From positions 1 to 64,000 of the forward strand of contig LVZA01000001.1 in the NCBI GenBank assembly GCA_023101505.1: a stretch of DNA of 64,000 bases, written 5' to 3'. Numbering within the stretch: the first letter of the stretch is position 1; each line of letters begins with the position of its first letter. Positions 38,230-47,705 of this stretch are shown here, one piece after another. The notes beneath the pieces are model-generated. The model was not told the DNA's origin and made no database searches. It saw nothing but the letters and a program-made list of their open reading frames with translations. The DNA comes from Pasteurellaceae bacterium Pebbles2. GTDB taxonomy: Bacteria > Pseudomonadota > Gammaproteobacteria > Enterobacterales > Pasteurellaceae. A program made the position numbers and the translations under genes.

Positions 38230-39174
38230 ATGACAACCGAGTTAAATCAAGAAAAGAAACAAACTTATAATCTGAATAAATTACAAAAACGCCTACGTCG
38301 TAACGTGGGTAACGCCATTGCTGACTTTAATATGATTGAAGACGGCGACAAAGTAATGGTGTGTTTATCGGGCGGCAAAGACAGCTACACCCTGCTCGAT
38401 ATTTTGCTCAATTTAAAACTCAACGCCCCAATTCATTTCGACATTGTGGCGGTGAATTTAGACCAAAAACAGCCCGGTTTCCCTGAACATATTTTGCCTG
38501 AATACCTTGCCAGCATTGGCGTGGACTACAAAATTGTGGAAGAAAATACTTATGGCATCGTGAAAGAAAAAATCCCTGTGGGCAAAACCACTTGTTCGCT
38601 CTGCTCTCGCCTACGCCGTGGGATTTTGTACCGCACCGCTACAGAACTTGGCGCAACCAAAATTGCCCTTGGTCATCATCGTGATGATATGTTAGCCACG
38701 CTGTTTTTGAATATGTTTTATGGCGGCAAATTGAAGTCTATGCCACCGAAACTGATCAGCGACGACGGCAAGCAAATTGTGATTCGTCCATTGGCGTATT
38801 GCAAAGAAAAAGACATTGAAAAATATGCCATCGCCAAGCAATTCCCGATTATTCCGTGCAACTTATGTGGCTCGCAACCGAATTTGCAACGCCAAGTGGT
38901 GAAAGAAATGCTCAACACGTGGGATCGCCAATACCCTGGGCGTTTGGAAACAATGTTTACCGCAATGCAAGACATTGTGCCGTCCCATTTATGCGACACC
39001 AAACTGTTTGATTTCAAAGGAATTAAACGTGGACAAGTATTAAATGGTATCGAGGGCGACATTGCTTTTGATAAAGAAGAACTGCCAAATAGCCCAATTT
39101 CATTTGATGATGACGATGTGGAAAATAGCGATTTTCACAGTCAGCAACAAATCAGTTTCAAAGAAGTAAATTAA
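38230..39174 (+). CDS. ttcA: tRNA 2-thiocytidine synthetase TtcA
   Basis: TtcA uses ATP and an iron-sulfur cluster to thiolate cytidine 32 in several tRNAs. The PP-loop [11 protein letters not shown] lies near residues 47-57. The cluster cysteines are in [12 protein letters not shown] and [13 protein letters not shown]. The domain [20 protein letters not shown] is typical. The 314 residues include a polar tail after about residue 285. AGGA stands before the ATG. It is followed by a terminator. Confidence 0.95.
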   Translation: MTTELNQEKKQTYNLNKLQKRLRRNVGNAIADFNMIEDGDKVMVCLSGGKDSYTLLDILLNLKLNAPIHFDIVAVNLDQKQPGFPEHILPEYLASIGVDYKIVEENTYGIVKEKIPVGKTTCSLCSRLRRGILYRTATELGATKIALGHHRDDMLATLFLNMFYGGKLKSMPPKLISDDGKQIVIRPLAYCKEKDIEKYAIAKQFPIIPCNLCGSQPNLQRQVVKEMLNTWDRQYPGRLETMFTAMQDIVPSHLCDTKLFDFKGIKRGQVLNGIEGDIAFDKEELPNSPISFDDDDVENSDFHSQQQISFKEVN

Positions 39175-39197
39175 TCAAGCAATAAAAGTGCGGTGAA

Positions 39198-39227
39198 AAA
39201 ATCCCTCATTTTTTGATGAGGGATTTT
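39198..39227 (+). terminator. Terminator after ttcA
   Basis: AAAATCCCTCAT and ATGAGGGATTTT form a perfect 12-base stem around TTTTTG. A single uptake signal stands just before it. It also faces the end of the YegP-like gene. Confidence 0.88.
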
Positions 39228-39244
39228 GCATTTTATTGTCGCAA

Positions 39245-39586
39245 TTAAGCCTGAGTTAAATCTTTAATCACAGTTGTTGCTGCATTATTGATCACCGATT
39301 TCACGCCGTTTTTAGCGGAATCTTGTGAAGAATAATATTGGCTACGTCCAATTTCTTGGTGATTTTTTGCTTTTAAAATAAAATATGGCTGATCGCTTTT
39401 GGTTACTCTAAACTCAAAATTGCTTTCATCGCCGCCATTTTTTTGTACTGAAGCGATACCATTTTCCGCTGCCGCACGAGTTTTATAAAGCTCGCTGGTT
39501 AAAATAACTTGGCTATTTGCTGCTTTCAAGTTAAACATAAATTGCCCGTCATTGGCTAATTTTAATTCATACCAACCTAATGCCAT
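39245..39586 (-). CDS. YegP-like DUF1508 repeat protein
   Basis: The 113 residues consist of two copies of the short DUF1508 unit. Unit one is YELKLANDGQFMFNLKAANS with KTRAAAENGIASV; unit two is FEFRVTKSDQPYFILKAKN with SSQDSAKNGVKSV. Each ends in a helix with the A..GI..V pattern. E. coli YegP has the same tandem build; its function is unknown. GAGCAC precedes the start. The gene stands alone between ttcA and the synthase. Confidence 0.82.
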   Translation of the reverse strand: MALGWYELKLANDGQFMFNLKAANSQVILTSELYKTRAAAENGIASVQKNGGDESNFEFRVTKSDQPYFILKAKNHQEIGRSQYYSSQDSAKNGVKSVINNAATTVIKDLTQA

Positions 39587-39707
39587 ATTGTGCTCCTATA
39601 AATGTTAATGAGATGGAAACCTTTCCGTTTAAAATCATAGGCTTTTTGTTGAAATTTTCAACTGTTTTTTTGTAAATTTTATGTAAAGAAATGACTTTTG
39701 TTTAAAC

Positions 39708-40391
39708 CTAAGTAAATTTCTTTAAATCAATTTGCGCTATTTGACTTAAGACCGAATTTTCTTGAAAAAATACACCGCACTTTGGTACGCATTCAATACT
39801 AAACTTCGCCCCTTGATAGCAAAAATCTAGCCGATAAGCGTGCAAATAAGTGCGGTCAATATTTTTTATTTTTTCGTTCTCAGCTACTTTTCCACCATAG
39901 AGTTCATCACCTAAAATTGGGCTACCTAAACTTTTCATCATCACACGTAATTGGTGCGTTTTACCTGTTTGTGGCTGCAAAATAAATAAACGCAAATTCG
40001 GTTCACAACTGACTGAATAAAATCGAGTAATCGCAGGATTTTCTCGGCTTTTCAACAACTTCCACGCACCACGACGAGCCTTTTGCATATCGCCAATAAC
40101 CAAACCTTGTTTCTTTTTAGGTTTATCCGTTGCTAAAGCAAGATAAGTTTTCTGAATTTTATGCTCAGCAAATAAGCCCGATAAACTCGCTGCTGCTTGC
40201 TCATTTAAGGCTAAAATCAGCAAACCTGACGTAACTTTATCCAAGCGATGCACCAACCAAACTTGCGCCACACCTAATTGCGTTGCTAACATTTGAGTTA
40301 AACCAATGTCTTGATCATCTTTATGCACCGATAAGGCTGGCGGCTTGTTGATAATGACAAAATCTTGATGGCGATATATAATTTCGAGCAT
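39708..40391 (-). CDS. RluA-family pseudouridine synthase
   Basis: RluA-type enzymes turn uridine into pseudouridine in rRNA or tRNA. The catalytic block is WLVHRLDKVTSGLLIL with Asp51. Later blocks IQKTYLALATDKP and QPQTGKTHQLRVMMKSLG are typical. There is no S4 domain at the N-terminus, so it is the short form like the H. influenzae HI0042 type. I start at MLEIIYRHQDFVI; the longer frame would enter the next gene's leader. The target base is not known. Confidence 0.88.
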   Translation of the reverse strand: MLEIIYRHQDFVIINKPPALSVHKDDQDIGLTQMLATQLGVAQVWLVHRLDKVTSGLLILALNEQAAASLSGLFAEHKIQKTYLALATDKPKKKQGLVIGDMQKARRGAWKLLKSRENPAITRFYSVSCEPNLRLFILQPQTGKTHQLRVMMKSLGSPILGDELYGGKVAENEKIKNIDRTYLHAYRLDFCYQGAKFSIECVPKCGVFFQENSVLSQIAQIDLKKFT

Positions 40392-40417
40392 AGTTAATTG
40401 TAACCAAAGGGAAAATA

Positions 40418-41062
40418 ATGAAAAAAGCACTCACCTTTTATTTTATACGACACGGTCGCACAATTTGGAACGAGCAAGGTTTAATGCAGGGTTCTGGTAA
40501 TTCTAACTTAACCGCACAAGGTGTACAAGGTGCGGTTAAAACGGGTGAGGTTTTGCGTGATATTCCTTTTGTGGCGGCTTATTCGAGCTGTTTACAACGC
40601 ACTATTGACACCGCCAATCATATTTTAGGCGAGCGAGATATTCCGCTATTTCAACATTGTGGCTTGAATGAACATCACTTCGGTTCTTGGGAAGGGCAAC
40701 TTGCCAACGATATTCGACACACGGCTGAATTTCAACAAATGCTCAACGATCCTGCGAATTATCAAGCCCTTAGCAATAATGGTGAAACTTGGCAGCAATT
40801 AGCCGAGCGAGCGATAAATGCGCTGAACGATATTATTCGCATTCATCAAAATGGTAATATTTTGGTGGTTTCTCACGGCCATACGCTGCGCCTATTAATC
40901 GCCCTACTCAACGGTGCAACGTGGCAAAATCATCGTGAAGCTGGCAAAAGTGAAAACTTGCAAAACACGTCGATTAGCGTGGTGCGATATGAGCAAGAAG
41001 ATGGCGAAAGCACAGGGAAATTTATTCTCGAAAAAATTAATGATGTCAGCCATTTAGCCTAA
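40418..41062 (+). CDS. Histidine phosphatase family protein (GpmB-like)
   Basis: The 214 residues begin with FYFIRHGRTIWNEQG, the RHG motif with the phosphate-accepting His12, and contain HHFGSWEGQ and the second His in VVSHGHTLRLL. This is the phosphoglycerate mutase superfamily; GpmB-like phosphatase, cobalamin-pathway phosphatase or broad acid phosphatase are all possible. No cob genes are near, so I leave the substrate open. It diverges from the RluA-like gene with only 26 bases between starts. Confidence 0.82.
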   Translation: MKKALTFYFIRHGRTIWNEQGLMQGSGNSNLTAQGVQGAVKTGEVLRDIPFVAAYSSCLQRTIDTANHILGERDIPLFQHCGLNEHHFGSWEGQLANDIRHTAEFQQMLNDPANYQALSNNGETWQQLAERAINALNDIIRIHQNGNILVVSHGHTLRLLIALLNGATWQNHREAGKSENLQNTSISVVRYEQEDGESTGKFILEKINDVSHLA

Positions 41063-41065
41063 AAA

Positions 41066-41088
41066 AATCGCACTAAATTAGTGCGATT
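41066..41088. terminator. Terminator after the histidine phosphatase gene
   Basis: AATCGCACTAA and TTAGTGCGATT pair perfectly around a single A. Runs of A precede it; the T tail on the plus strand is weak. It may also help to end folC transcription. Confidence 0.6.
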
Positions 41089-41139
41089 AATTAGTTTAAT
41101 TTGAGTAAAAGTGCGGTTAAATTTTTGCGAGTTTTATCC

Positions 41140-42489
41140 TTATTCTGATAATTGCAAAAATTCGCCTACGGTATGGAACGAACCAAAGATCAGCACAACA
41201 TCATTTTTATCGGTATTTTGCACCGCACTTTTCACCCCTGCTTTGACTGAAGTTTCCGTTTGAATATTCACGTCAATCCCCTGTTGTTGCGCTGTATGCT
41301 TCAACTTCTCCGCCAAGCTCTCGCCAGTCTGACCACGATAGCCTGTTAAGCTCACGCAATACCAATTATCAATCACAGAAAGCAATGGTGCAAGCACGCC
41401 TTGCGCATCTTTATCTTGCAAAATGCCACAAACTGCGGTGATTTTTTGGTGCGTTTCACTTTTTAGATCGTGCAATTTCTCCGCCAAATAACGAGCAGCG
41501 TGTGGATTATGCCCAACATCAATAATCACCGCAGGCAAGTCATCAACAGCAATTTGAGTGAGTTGAGAAAGTGCGGTTAAATTTTCTGCTTTTATACGCT
41601 GAAAACGCCCCACCAACTCCACTTCTTTTAAGGATTTTTGAATTATTTCAACGGAAATATTAAAAGGCAAATATTGCACTGCAGCCAATGCCGTGGCAGC
41701 GTTTGCTAAAGGAATTTGACAAAATGGCAGATTTTCTAACCGCACTTTTTGCCCATTTTTATTACCCTGCCACGCCCAATTTTGCGCATTCACACTAAAC
41801 AGCCAATCTTGATTACGACAAAATAATGCACAATTTAACTGTTTTGCGTGATCGGTCATTGAATTGGGCACATCAGGTTCACCGATAATCGTAGGCTTAT
41901 TCGCACGGAAAATCCCTGCTTTTTCAAAGGCAATTTGCTCACGATTATCACCAAGAAAATCAACGTGATCAATATCAATACTGGTGATCACCGCTAAATC
42001 GCTATCGACAATATTGGTAGCATCTAAACGTCCGCCCAAACCCACTTCTAAAATAACCACGTCTAAATTAGCTTGCTTAAACAAATGCAAGGCAGATAAG
42101 GTGCTAAATTCAAAATAGCTCATAGATTGGCTTTTATGCGCTTCAATAAAAGCAAAAGAACGGACGTGCTGTTCATCGCTAAGTTCTTGATTTTGAATGC
42201 GAACACGTTCATTGTAATGAATTAAATGCGGCGATGAATAAACCCCAACTTTTAATCCTGCATTCAATAAAATCGTTTCCAGCAAGCGACACGTTGTGCC
42301 TTTGCCATTCGTGCCACCCACGGTGATCACATAGGGCGCAGGTTGCAATAAATCGAGTTCATCAGCCACTTTTTTGATGCGTTCCAGCCCTAAATCAATC
42401 GCTTTAAAATGGCTATTTTCTAAATAATAAAGCCACTCGCTCAGGCTTGATTGTGCCGTTGGCGATGTGGCTTTCAAATTATGTGTCAT
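41140..42489 (-). CDS. folC: Dihydrofolate synthase / folylpolyglutamate synthase
   Basis: FolC adds glutamate to dihydropteroate and further glutamates to folates. The P-loop VGGTNGKGTTCRLLETILL (around residue 58) and the motifs YSSPHLIHYNERVRI, EVGLGGRLDATNIV and DVGHNPHAARYLAEKL are those of the bifunctional enzyme. At 449 residues it is slightly longer than E. coli FolC. It follows accD by 36 bases in the usual accD-folC order. Several uptake signals lie inside the frame. Confidence 0.95.
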   Translation of the reverse strand: MTHNLKATSPTAQSSLSEWLYYLENSHFKAIDLGLERIKKVADELDLLQPAPYVITVGGTNGKGTTCRLLETILLNAGLKVGVYSSPHLIHYNERVRIQNQELSDEQHVRSFAFIEAHKSQSMSYFEFSTLSALHLFKQANLDVVILEVGLGGRLDATNIVDSDLAVITSIDIDHVDFLGDNREQIAFEKAGIFRANKPTIIGEPDVPNSMTDHAKQLNCALFCRNQDWLFSVNAQNWAWQGNKNGQKVRLENLPFCQIPLANAATALAAVQYLPFNISVEIIQKSLKEVELVGRFQRIKAENLTALSQLTQIAVDDLPAVIIDVGHNPHAARYLAEKLHDLKSETHQKITAVCGILQDKDAQGVLAPLLSVIDNWYCVSLTGYRGQTGESLAEKLKHTAQQQGIDVNIQTETSVKAGVKSAVQNTDKNDVVLIFGSFHTVGEFLQLSE

Positions 42490-42525
42490 AAATTGAATAT
42501 GATCCTATTTCACGTCTGAGCTATT

Positions 42526-43434
42526 TTATGCCGCTGGTGTTTCGTGATTTTCAATTAATAATTCAGCTTCAACAAAAGGCGACGGCAGTCCCATTAATTG
42601 GCTTAATATGTTCGCTAATCTTTCACGCATTTGTGAACGCTCAATGATCATATCAATCGCACCGTGTTCTAATAAAAATTCAGCACGTTGGAAGCCCTCA
42701 GGCAATTTTTCACGTACGGTTTGTTCAATCACTCGTGGGCCTGCAAAACCAATTAAGGCTTTAGGCTCAGCAATATTCAAGTCGCCCAACATTGCAAAAC
42801 TCGCCGACACGCCACCTAAAGTTGGATCGGTTAATACTGAAATAAAAGGCACGCCTTTTTCTTTCATTTTAGCTAAAACCGCACTGGTTTTTGCCATTTG
42901 CATTAACGAGAATAACGCTTCTTGCATTCGTGCGCCACCACTGGCTGAAAAACACACGAAAGGACAATTTTTCTCAATCGCTAATTCAGCCGCTTGCACA
43001 AATTTTGCTCCCACAACTGATCCCATTGAACCACCCATAAAGCTAAAGTTCGATGCTGCTGCGACGATAGGCATATTATATAAAGTGCCTGATACTGTGA
43101 TTAAAGCGTCTTTTTCGCCCGTTTCTTTTTGTGCTGCGGTAATACGATCTTTATATTTTTTCAAATCTTTAAATTTCAAAATATCTTTTGGTTCAAGATC
43201 GGCAGCAATTTCCACGATGCTATCTTTATCTAGCAAGGCTTCTAAACGCTCACGAGCATCAATACGCATATGATGTCCACATTTTGGACACACTTCTAAG
43301 TGGCGTTTTAATTCATCACGGTACAATACTTGCTCACAAGATGTACATTTCGTCCACACACCTTCAGGCACGTTTGATTTCTTGCTTGATGAAGATGATG
43401 GCGATTTACTAAAAATTTTGTCAATCCAACTCAT
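42526..43434 (-). CDS. accD: Acetyl-CoA carboxylase carboxyltransferase subunit beta
   Basis: AccD with AccA moves the carboxyl group from biotin to acetyl-CoA, the committing step of fatty-acid synthesis. The N-terminal zinc ribbon has four Cys in [17 protein letters not shown] and [12 protein letters not shown]. The crotonase-fold core shows [19 protein letters not shown] and [15 protein letters not shown]. The 302 residues are typical. It heads the accD-folC pair and diverges from the protease gene. Confidence 0.96.
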   Translation of the reverse strand: MSWIDKIFSKSPSSSSSKKSNVPEGVWTKCTSCEQVLYRDELKRHLEVCPKCGHHMRIDARERLEALLDKDSIVEIAADLEPKDILKFKDLKKYKDRITAAQKETGEKDALITVSGTLYNMPIVAAASNFSFMGGSMGSVVGAKFVQAAELAIEKNCPFVCFSASGGARMQEALFSLMQMAKTSAVLAKMKEKGVPFISVLTDPTLGGVSASFAMLGDLNIAEPKALIGFAGPRVIEQTVREKLPEGFQRAEFLLEHGAIDMIIERSQMRERLANILSQLMGLPSPFVEAELLIENHETPAA

Positions 43435-43655
43435 ATTTAACCTTAAATTTGTTAAACGAAAATCTGCGCTATTTAACCACAGTTTTGCTTTTTTTTATAG
43501 ATTTTTCTGTAAGAAATTTGCTGATCTGATTTGTTTTTTCGATAAATTTTAACTTTCTTTCTACTCACTATTGAATTTTCTGAACATTTGCCCCATTTTT
43601 TTGTCATATCGAATAGATCGATTATTTACCTTAATTTTATTTAAAAAGGAAATTT
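43435..43655. promoter_or_regulatory. Divergent region accD / DegP-DegQ-type protease, possible sigma-E promoter
   Basis: TGAACAT at 43581-43587 and GTCATA at 43603-43608 are about 16 bases apart, roughly the shape of a sigma-E promoter (GGAACTT and TCTGA types). DegP-type genes are classic sigma-E targets. The match is partial. AAAAGGAAATTT before the ATG is the ribosome site. Confidence 0.35.
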
Positions 43656-45041
43656 ATGAAAATGAAGAAAACACATTTTGCATTAACTGCGATTGCATTA
43701 GGATTAAGTGTATTAACCACACCATTAAGCACAATGGCACAACTCCCGACAGAAGTTGCAGGTACGCCTTTACCAAGCCTTGCACCAATGTTGGAAAAAG
43801 TGTTGCCTGCGGTGGTCTCTATTAATGTTGAGGGCAAAGAAAAATCAAGTTCTCAACGCCAACAAATTCCTGAAGAATTTCGTTTCTTCTTTGGCGATGA
43901 CTTCTTTAATGATCGTGGTAATAGCCCTCGCCAATTCAAAGGAATGGGGTCTGGCGTGATTATTAACGCTGAAAAAGGTTATGTTTTAACCAATAATCAC
44001 GTGATTAATGGTGCAGATAAAATCACGATTACCTTAGATGACGGACGTGAATTTAAAGGTAAAGTGGTTGGTGCTGACAAGCAATCTGACGTGGCATTGG
44101 TTCAATTAGAAAATCCGAAAAATTTAACTGCAATTACTATTGCAAACAGCGATAAATTACGTGTGGGCGATTTCACTGTTGCTGTTGGAAACCCATTCGG
44201 CTTAGGACAAACCGTAACATCGGGTATTGTTTCTGCACTTGGACGTTCAACAGGCTCAGACAGTGGCGCATATGAAAACTACATTCAAACAGATGCGGCG
44301 GTAAATCGTGGTAATTCAGGTGGCCCATTAATTAACTTAAATGGTGAATTAATTGGTATCAACACCGCTATTATCTCGCCAAGTGGCGGTAATGCTGGGA
44401 TTGCCTTTGCAATTCCGTCCAATATGGCGAATAATTTAGTACAGCAAATTATTGAATTTGGTGAAGTGCGTCGTGGCATTTTAGGCATTAAAGGTGGCGA
44501 ATTGAACGCTGATTTAGCCAAAGCCTTTAATGTTGATGCGCAACAAGGCGCATTTGTGAGCGAAGTATTGCCAAACTCTGCGGCAGCCAAAGCAGGCATT
44601 AAAGCAGGCGATGTGATTACCGCCTTAAACGGTCAAAAAATTATCAGTTTTGCTGAATTACGTGCCAAAATCGCCACTTCAGGTGCTGGCAAAAAATTTG
44701 AGCTAACCTATTTACGTGATGGCAAAACGGAGAATGTAGAAGTTACTCTGCAAGCTGACGATCAAACTCAAAGCGCATCGTCTTCAAGTGCTGATGATAT
44801 TATTCCAGCGCTTGAGGGGGCAACCTTAAACAATGGTAAAGACGGCGTTGAGGTAGTAAAAATCGCAGCAAATTCTCCAGCCGCACAGCGTGGTTTGAAA
44901 GCAGGCGATATGATCGTGGGTGTTAATCGCCAAAGCGTGAGTAATTTGAAAGAATTACGCCAAGCATTAGAGCAAAAACCATCTGCGATTGCGCTTAATA
45001 TTCAACGTGGTGGCTCAAACTTCTACTTGCTTGTGCAGTAA
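43656..45041 (+). CDS. Periplasmic serine protease DegP/DegQ (HtrA)
   Basis: This protease and chaperone removes misfolded proteins in the periplasm. A signal peptide (residues 1-28, cut after STMA) is followed by the trypsin-like domain with His in LTNNHVING, Asp in KQSDVALVQ and Ser in AVNRGNSGGPL. Two PDZ domains follow (about residues 255-345 and 365-460), ending in GGSNFYLLVQ. The 461-residue length and short N-terminal loop fit DegQ as well as DegP. Confidence 0.94.
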   Translation: MKMKKTHFALTAIALGLSVLTTPLSTMAQLPTEVAGTPLPSLAPMLEKVLPAVVSINVEGKEKSSSQRQQIPEEFRFFFGDDFFNDRGNSPRQFKGMGSGVIINAEKGYVLTNNHVINGADKITITLDDGREFKGKVVGADKQSDVALVQLENPKNLTAITIANSDKLRVGDFTVAVGNPFGLGQTVTSGIVSALGRSTGSDSGAYENYIQTDAAVNRGNSGGPLINLNGELIGINTAIISPSGGNAGIAFAIPSNMANNLVQQIIEFGEVRRGILGIKGGELNADLAKAFNVDAQQGAFVSEVLPNSAAAKAGIKAGDVITALNGQKIISFAELRAKIATSGAGKKFELTYLRDGKTENVEVTLQADDQTQSASSSSADDIIPALEGATLNNGKDGVEVVKIAANSPAAQRGLKAGDMIVGVNRQSVSNLKELRQALEQKPSAIALNIQRGGSNFYLLVQ

Positions 45042-45060
45042 GTTAAAAGTTGTTTAAAAC

Positions 45061-45092
45061 AAAAAAGTGCGGTGAAATTCAGCGCACTTTTT
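45061..45092. terminator. USS-type terminator protease gene / dapB
   Basis: AAAAAAGTGCG and CGCACTTTTTT form the stem between two convergent genes. The right arm reads AGCGCACTT instead of ACCGCACTT, a one-base drift from the uptake signal that leaves the stem intact. Confidence 0.82.
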
Positions 45093-45109
45093 TATATTTT
45101 TGATGATAT

Positions 45110-45922
45110 TTATAGATTATTTAAATCTAATACATCGGTCATATCAAACAAACCTTGTTGTTTTTCATTTACCCATTTAGCGGCACGCACTGCGCCATTC
45201 GCAAAGGTCATTCGGCTAGAGGCTTTATGCGAAATTTCAACTCGTTCGCCAATATCTGCAAACCAAACGCTATGTTCGCCCACAACATCACTTGCTCGAA
45301 TGGTAGAAAAGCCGATTTCATCACGTTTACGCTCGCCCGTAATGCCTTCTCGACAAAATACGCCGTGCGTTTTTAAATCACGCCCAAGGGTTTTAGCGAT
45401 ATGCTCGCCCATTGATAATGCCGTGCCTGACGGTGCATCAACTTTGTGGCGATGATGTGCTTCAATAATTTCAATATCGCAATAATCCCCCATTACTTTG
45501 GCGGCTTTTTCCAATAATTTAAATACTAAATTTACACCCACGCTGTAATTTGAAGCAAAAACAATACCAATTTTTTCAGCTGCTTTTTCAATGGCTTGTT
45601 TACCTTCGTCATCAAAACCAGTAGTACCGATAATCATATTTTTCTGGTGCGCAACACAAAATGCTAAATGAAACAATGATCCCTCTGGGCGAGTGAAATC
45701 AATTAACACGTCAAAGTTATTCACTTGCTCGTCCAAATTTTCACTTACTTTCACGCCTAGCGCCCCAACGCCAGCTAATTCGCCTGCATCTGCACCGATT
45801 AGAGATGAACCCACTCGCTCAAAAGCAGCACCTAACTCCACATTTTCAGCAGCTTGCACGGCTTGAATTAATTGTCTTCCCATTCTGCCGCCTGCGCCGA
45901 CGATCCCAATTTTTAATGTCAT
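45110..45922 (-). CDS. dapB: 4-hydroxy-tetrahydrodipicolinate reductase
   Basis: DapB makes tetrahydrodipicolinate for lysine and peptidoglycan. The nucleotide fold [16 protein letters not shown] and the active-site block [20 protein letters not shown] with its His and Lys are present. Starting at [11 protein letters not shown] after GAGGA gives 270 residues, the family length. The earlier in-frame ATG would add 11 residues with no ribosome site. It stands alone. Confidence 0.96.
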   Translation of the reverse strand: MTLKIGIVGAGGRMGRQLIQAVQAAENVELGAAFERVGSSLIGADAGELAGVGALGVKVSENLDEQVNNFDVLIDFTRPEGSLFHLAFCVAHQKNMIIGTTGFDDEGKQAIEKAAEKIGIVFASNYSVGVNLVFKLLEKAAKVMGDYCDIEIIEAHHRHKVDAPSGTALSMGEHIAKTLGRDLKTHGVFCREGITGERKRDEIGFSTIRASDVVGEHSVWFADIGERVEISHKASSRMTFANGAVRAAKWVNEKQQGLFDMTDVLDLNNL

Positions 45923-45965
45923 TTTGTGTTCCTCTTTTATACCTAATCTTTTCATTATAATAAAA

Positions 45966-45998
45966 AAAACACCAACAATCAGCGATTATTGGTGTTTT
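45966..45998 (-). terminator. Terminator after ychN
   Basis: AAAACACCAA and TTGGTGTTTT pair over a 13-base loop, followed on the minus strand by more T. It ends the usg-permease-ychN transcript. Confidence 0.78.
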
Positions 45999-46010
45999 AA
46001 TAAAATAAAC

Positions 46011-46367
46011 TTAGAAATTAATCACTTTATCCGCCCATAATGTCCATTCTGAGACATCGTCTAATGTGCCGACGGAAACGCCTTGTACTAAAGGCAAATG
46101 TGTAATGCCACGTGCTTTGGTACAGCTGGTGCAAAGTTTGGCTTCTGCGCCTAAACCGGTTAAAACTTCGAGGGTTTGTTGCACGTTGTAGCCGTCATTG
46201 GGTGCTTGTCCAGCCAAGCCTGCAAGCACGCTGTCTGAGAAGAAAAAGGCTTTTATTTCAACATTTTTGCCGTATTCTTCTAATAAATTGACGGCATAAC
46301 GTAAACCGTTAAATGTTTTTTCTGTTCCGTATGGCGATTCGTTAAAAATAAATAAAATTTTCTGCAT
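46011..46367 (-). CDS. ychN: DsrE/YchN family sulfur-relay-like protein
   Basis: The 118 residues match YchN: MQKILFIFNESPYGTEKTFNGLR, GYNVQQTLEVLTGLGAEAKLC and the paired cysteines CTSCTKARGI (about residues 76-79), with WTLWADKVINF at the end. DsrE-fold proteins form hexamers and carry sulfur on Cys, but YchN has no proven substrate. A very strong GAGGAGGTG precedes the ATG. It is the last of three genes in one direction after the permease. Confidence 0.85.
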   Translation of the reverse strand: MQKILFIFNESPYGTEKTFNGLRYAVNLLEEYGKNVEIKAFFFSDSVLAGLAGQAPNDGYNVQQTLEVLTGLGAEAKLCTSCTKARGITHLPLVQGVSVGTLDDVSEWTLWADKVINF

Positions 46368-46385
46368 TGAACACCTCCTCGTGTT

Positions 46386-47681
46386 TTAGCCAACCCAAAT
46401 AAATTTAATTAAAAATAAAATAGAAACAACCCAAACAGAGGCATTCACTTCTTTAATACGTCCTGTGCAAGCTTTCATCACGCAATAGCTAATAAAACCA
46501 AACGCAATCCCCTCTGTGATTGAATAAGTGAACGGCATCATTGCGGTGGTGATAAAGGCTGGCGTGGCTTCGGTGAGGTCGTCCCACTTCACTTCGATAA
46601 GGCTTGATGCCATCAAAATGCCCACAAATACTAATGCGCCTGCGGTTGCATAGGCTGGTACAAGTCCTGCTAATGGTGAAAAGAAAATGGTGAGCAAGAA
46701 TAAAATACCGACCACAACGGCGGTTAAGCCTGTGCGGCCACCGACAGATACACCTGAACCACTTTCAATATAAGTACTGATCGCTGATGTTCCCATAAAT
46801 GTGCCGATCATTGCGGCTGAACTATCGACTAAAAGTGCTTGCTTCATTCGTGGGAAACGCCCTTTTTCATCGGCAAAGCCTGCTTTGGTGGTTACGGCGA
46901 TTAATGTGCCTGATGAGTCAAATAAATTCACTAATAAGAATGAGAAAATGATGCCAAGCAAGCCCACGTCAAATGCGCCTGCAATATCAACTTGCCCTAC
47001 GACAGCATCAAGGCTCGGTGGCATAGAAATAACGCCGTTAAAAGTTACTGCAGGATCAAGAATTAATGCAAGTGCGGTGATAATTACGATAGAAATTAAT
47101 ACGCCCGAATGAATACCTTTCGCGGCTAACACGACGATGATGAAAAAGCCCAAAATGCCAAGCAAGACTTTTGGATCGTGTAAATCGCCTAAAGCCACTA
47201 AAGTTGCTGGATTTGCCACCACTAAGCCCATATTTTTAAAGCCGATTAAAGCGATGAATAAGCCAATCCCTGCGCCAATACCGACACGTAAACCCAACGG
47301 AATTGCCGACATAAACCAGTAGCGAATTTGTAGCACGGTTAAGAGGAATAAGCCCACTGAACCGAGGAAAATTGCGCCCATTCCCACTTGCCACGAATAG
47401 CCCAATTTTTGTACCACCACGAACGCAAAGAACGCATTCAAGCCCATTGCAGGCGCAAGGGCAATGGGTAAATTACTGAATAAACCCATTGCGATTGTGC
47501 CGAATGCGGCGATTAAACAGGTGGTAACGAACACCACTTGGGTGTCCATTCCTGCCACGCCCAAAATCGACGGGTTGACGAACACGATGTAAACCATTGT
47601 AAAAAAGGTAGTGATCCCAGCCACAATTTCGGTCTTGGGATTACTGCCCTTTTGTTTTAGCTGAAAAAGTTTTTCGAGCAT
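46386..47681 (-). CDS. NCS2-family purine permease (AzgA-like)
   Basis: The 431 residues form about 12-14 helices of the NCS2/AzgA type, which import hypoxanthine, guanine or adenine with protons. GITTFFTMVYIVFVNPSILG, ALAPAMGLNAFFAFVVV, GSTA-type block MGTSAISTYIESGSGVSVGGRTG and TPAFITTAMMPFTYSITEGI are all family motifs. AAGGA precedes the ATG. The usg-type gene ends 24 bases upstream, so they probably share a transcript. I see no PurR box. Confidence 0.88.
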   Translation of the reverse strand: MLEKLFQLKQKGSNPKTEIVAGITTFFTMVYIVFVNPSILGVAGMDTQVVFVTTCLIAAFGTIAMGLFSNLPIALAPAMGLNAFFAFVVVQKLGYSWQVGMGAIFLGSVGLFLLTVLQIRYWFMSAIPLGLRVGIGAGIGLFIALIGFKNMGLVVANPATLVALGDLHDPKVLLGILGFFIIVVLAAKGIHSGVLISIVIITALALILDPAVTFNGVISMPPSLDAVVGQVDIAGAFDVGLLGIIFSFLLVNLFDSSGTLIAVTTKAGFADEKGRFPRMKQALLVDSSAAMIGTFMGTSAISTYIESGSGVSVGGRTGLTAVVVGILFLLTIFFSPLAGLVPAYATAGALVFVGILMASSLIEVKWDDLTEATPAFITTAMMPFTYSITEGIAFGFISYCVMKACTGRIKEVNASVWVVSILFLIKFIWVG

Positions 47682-47705
47682 ATTTTGTTCCTTATGAATA
47701 ATGTA

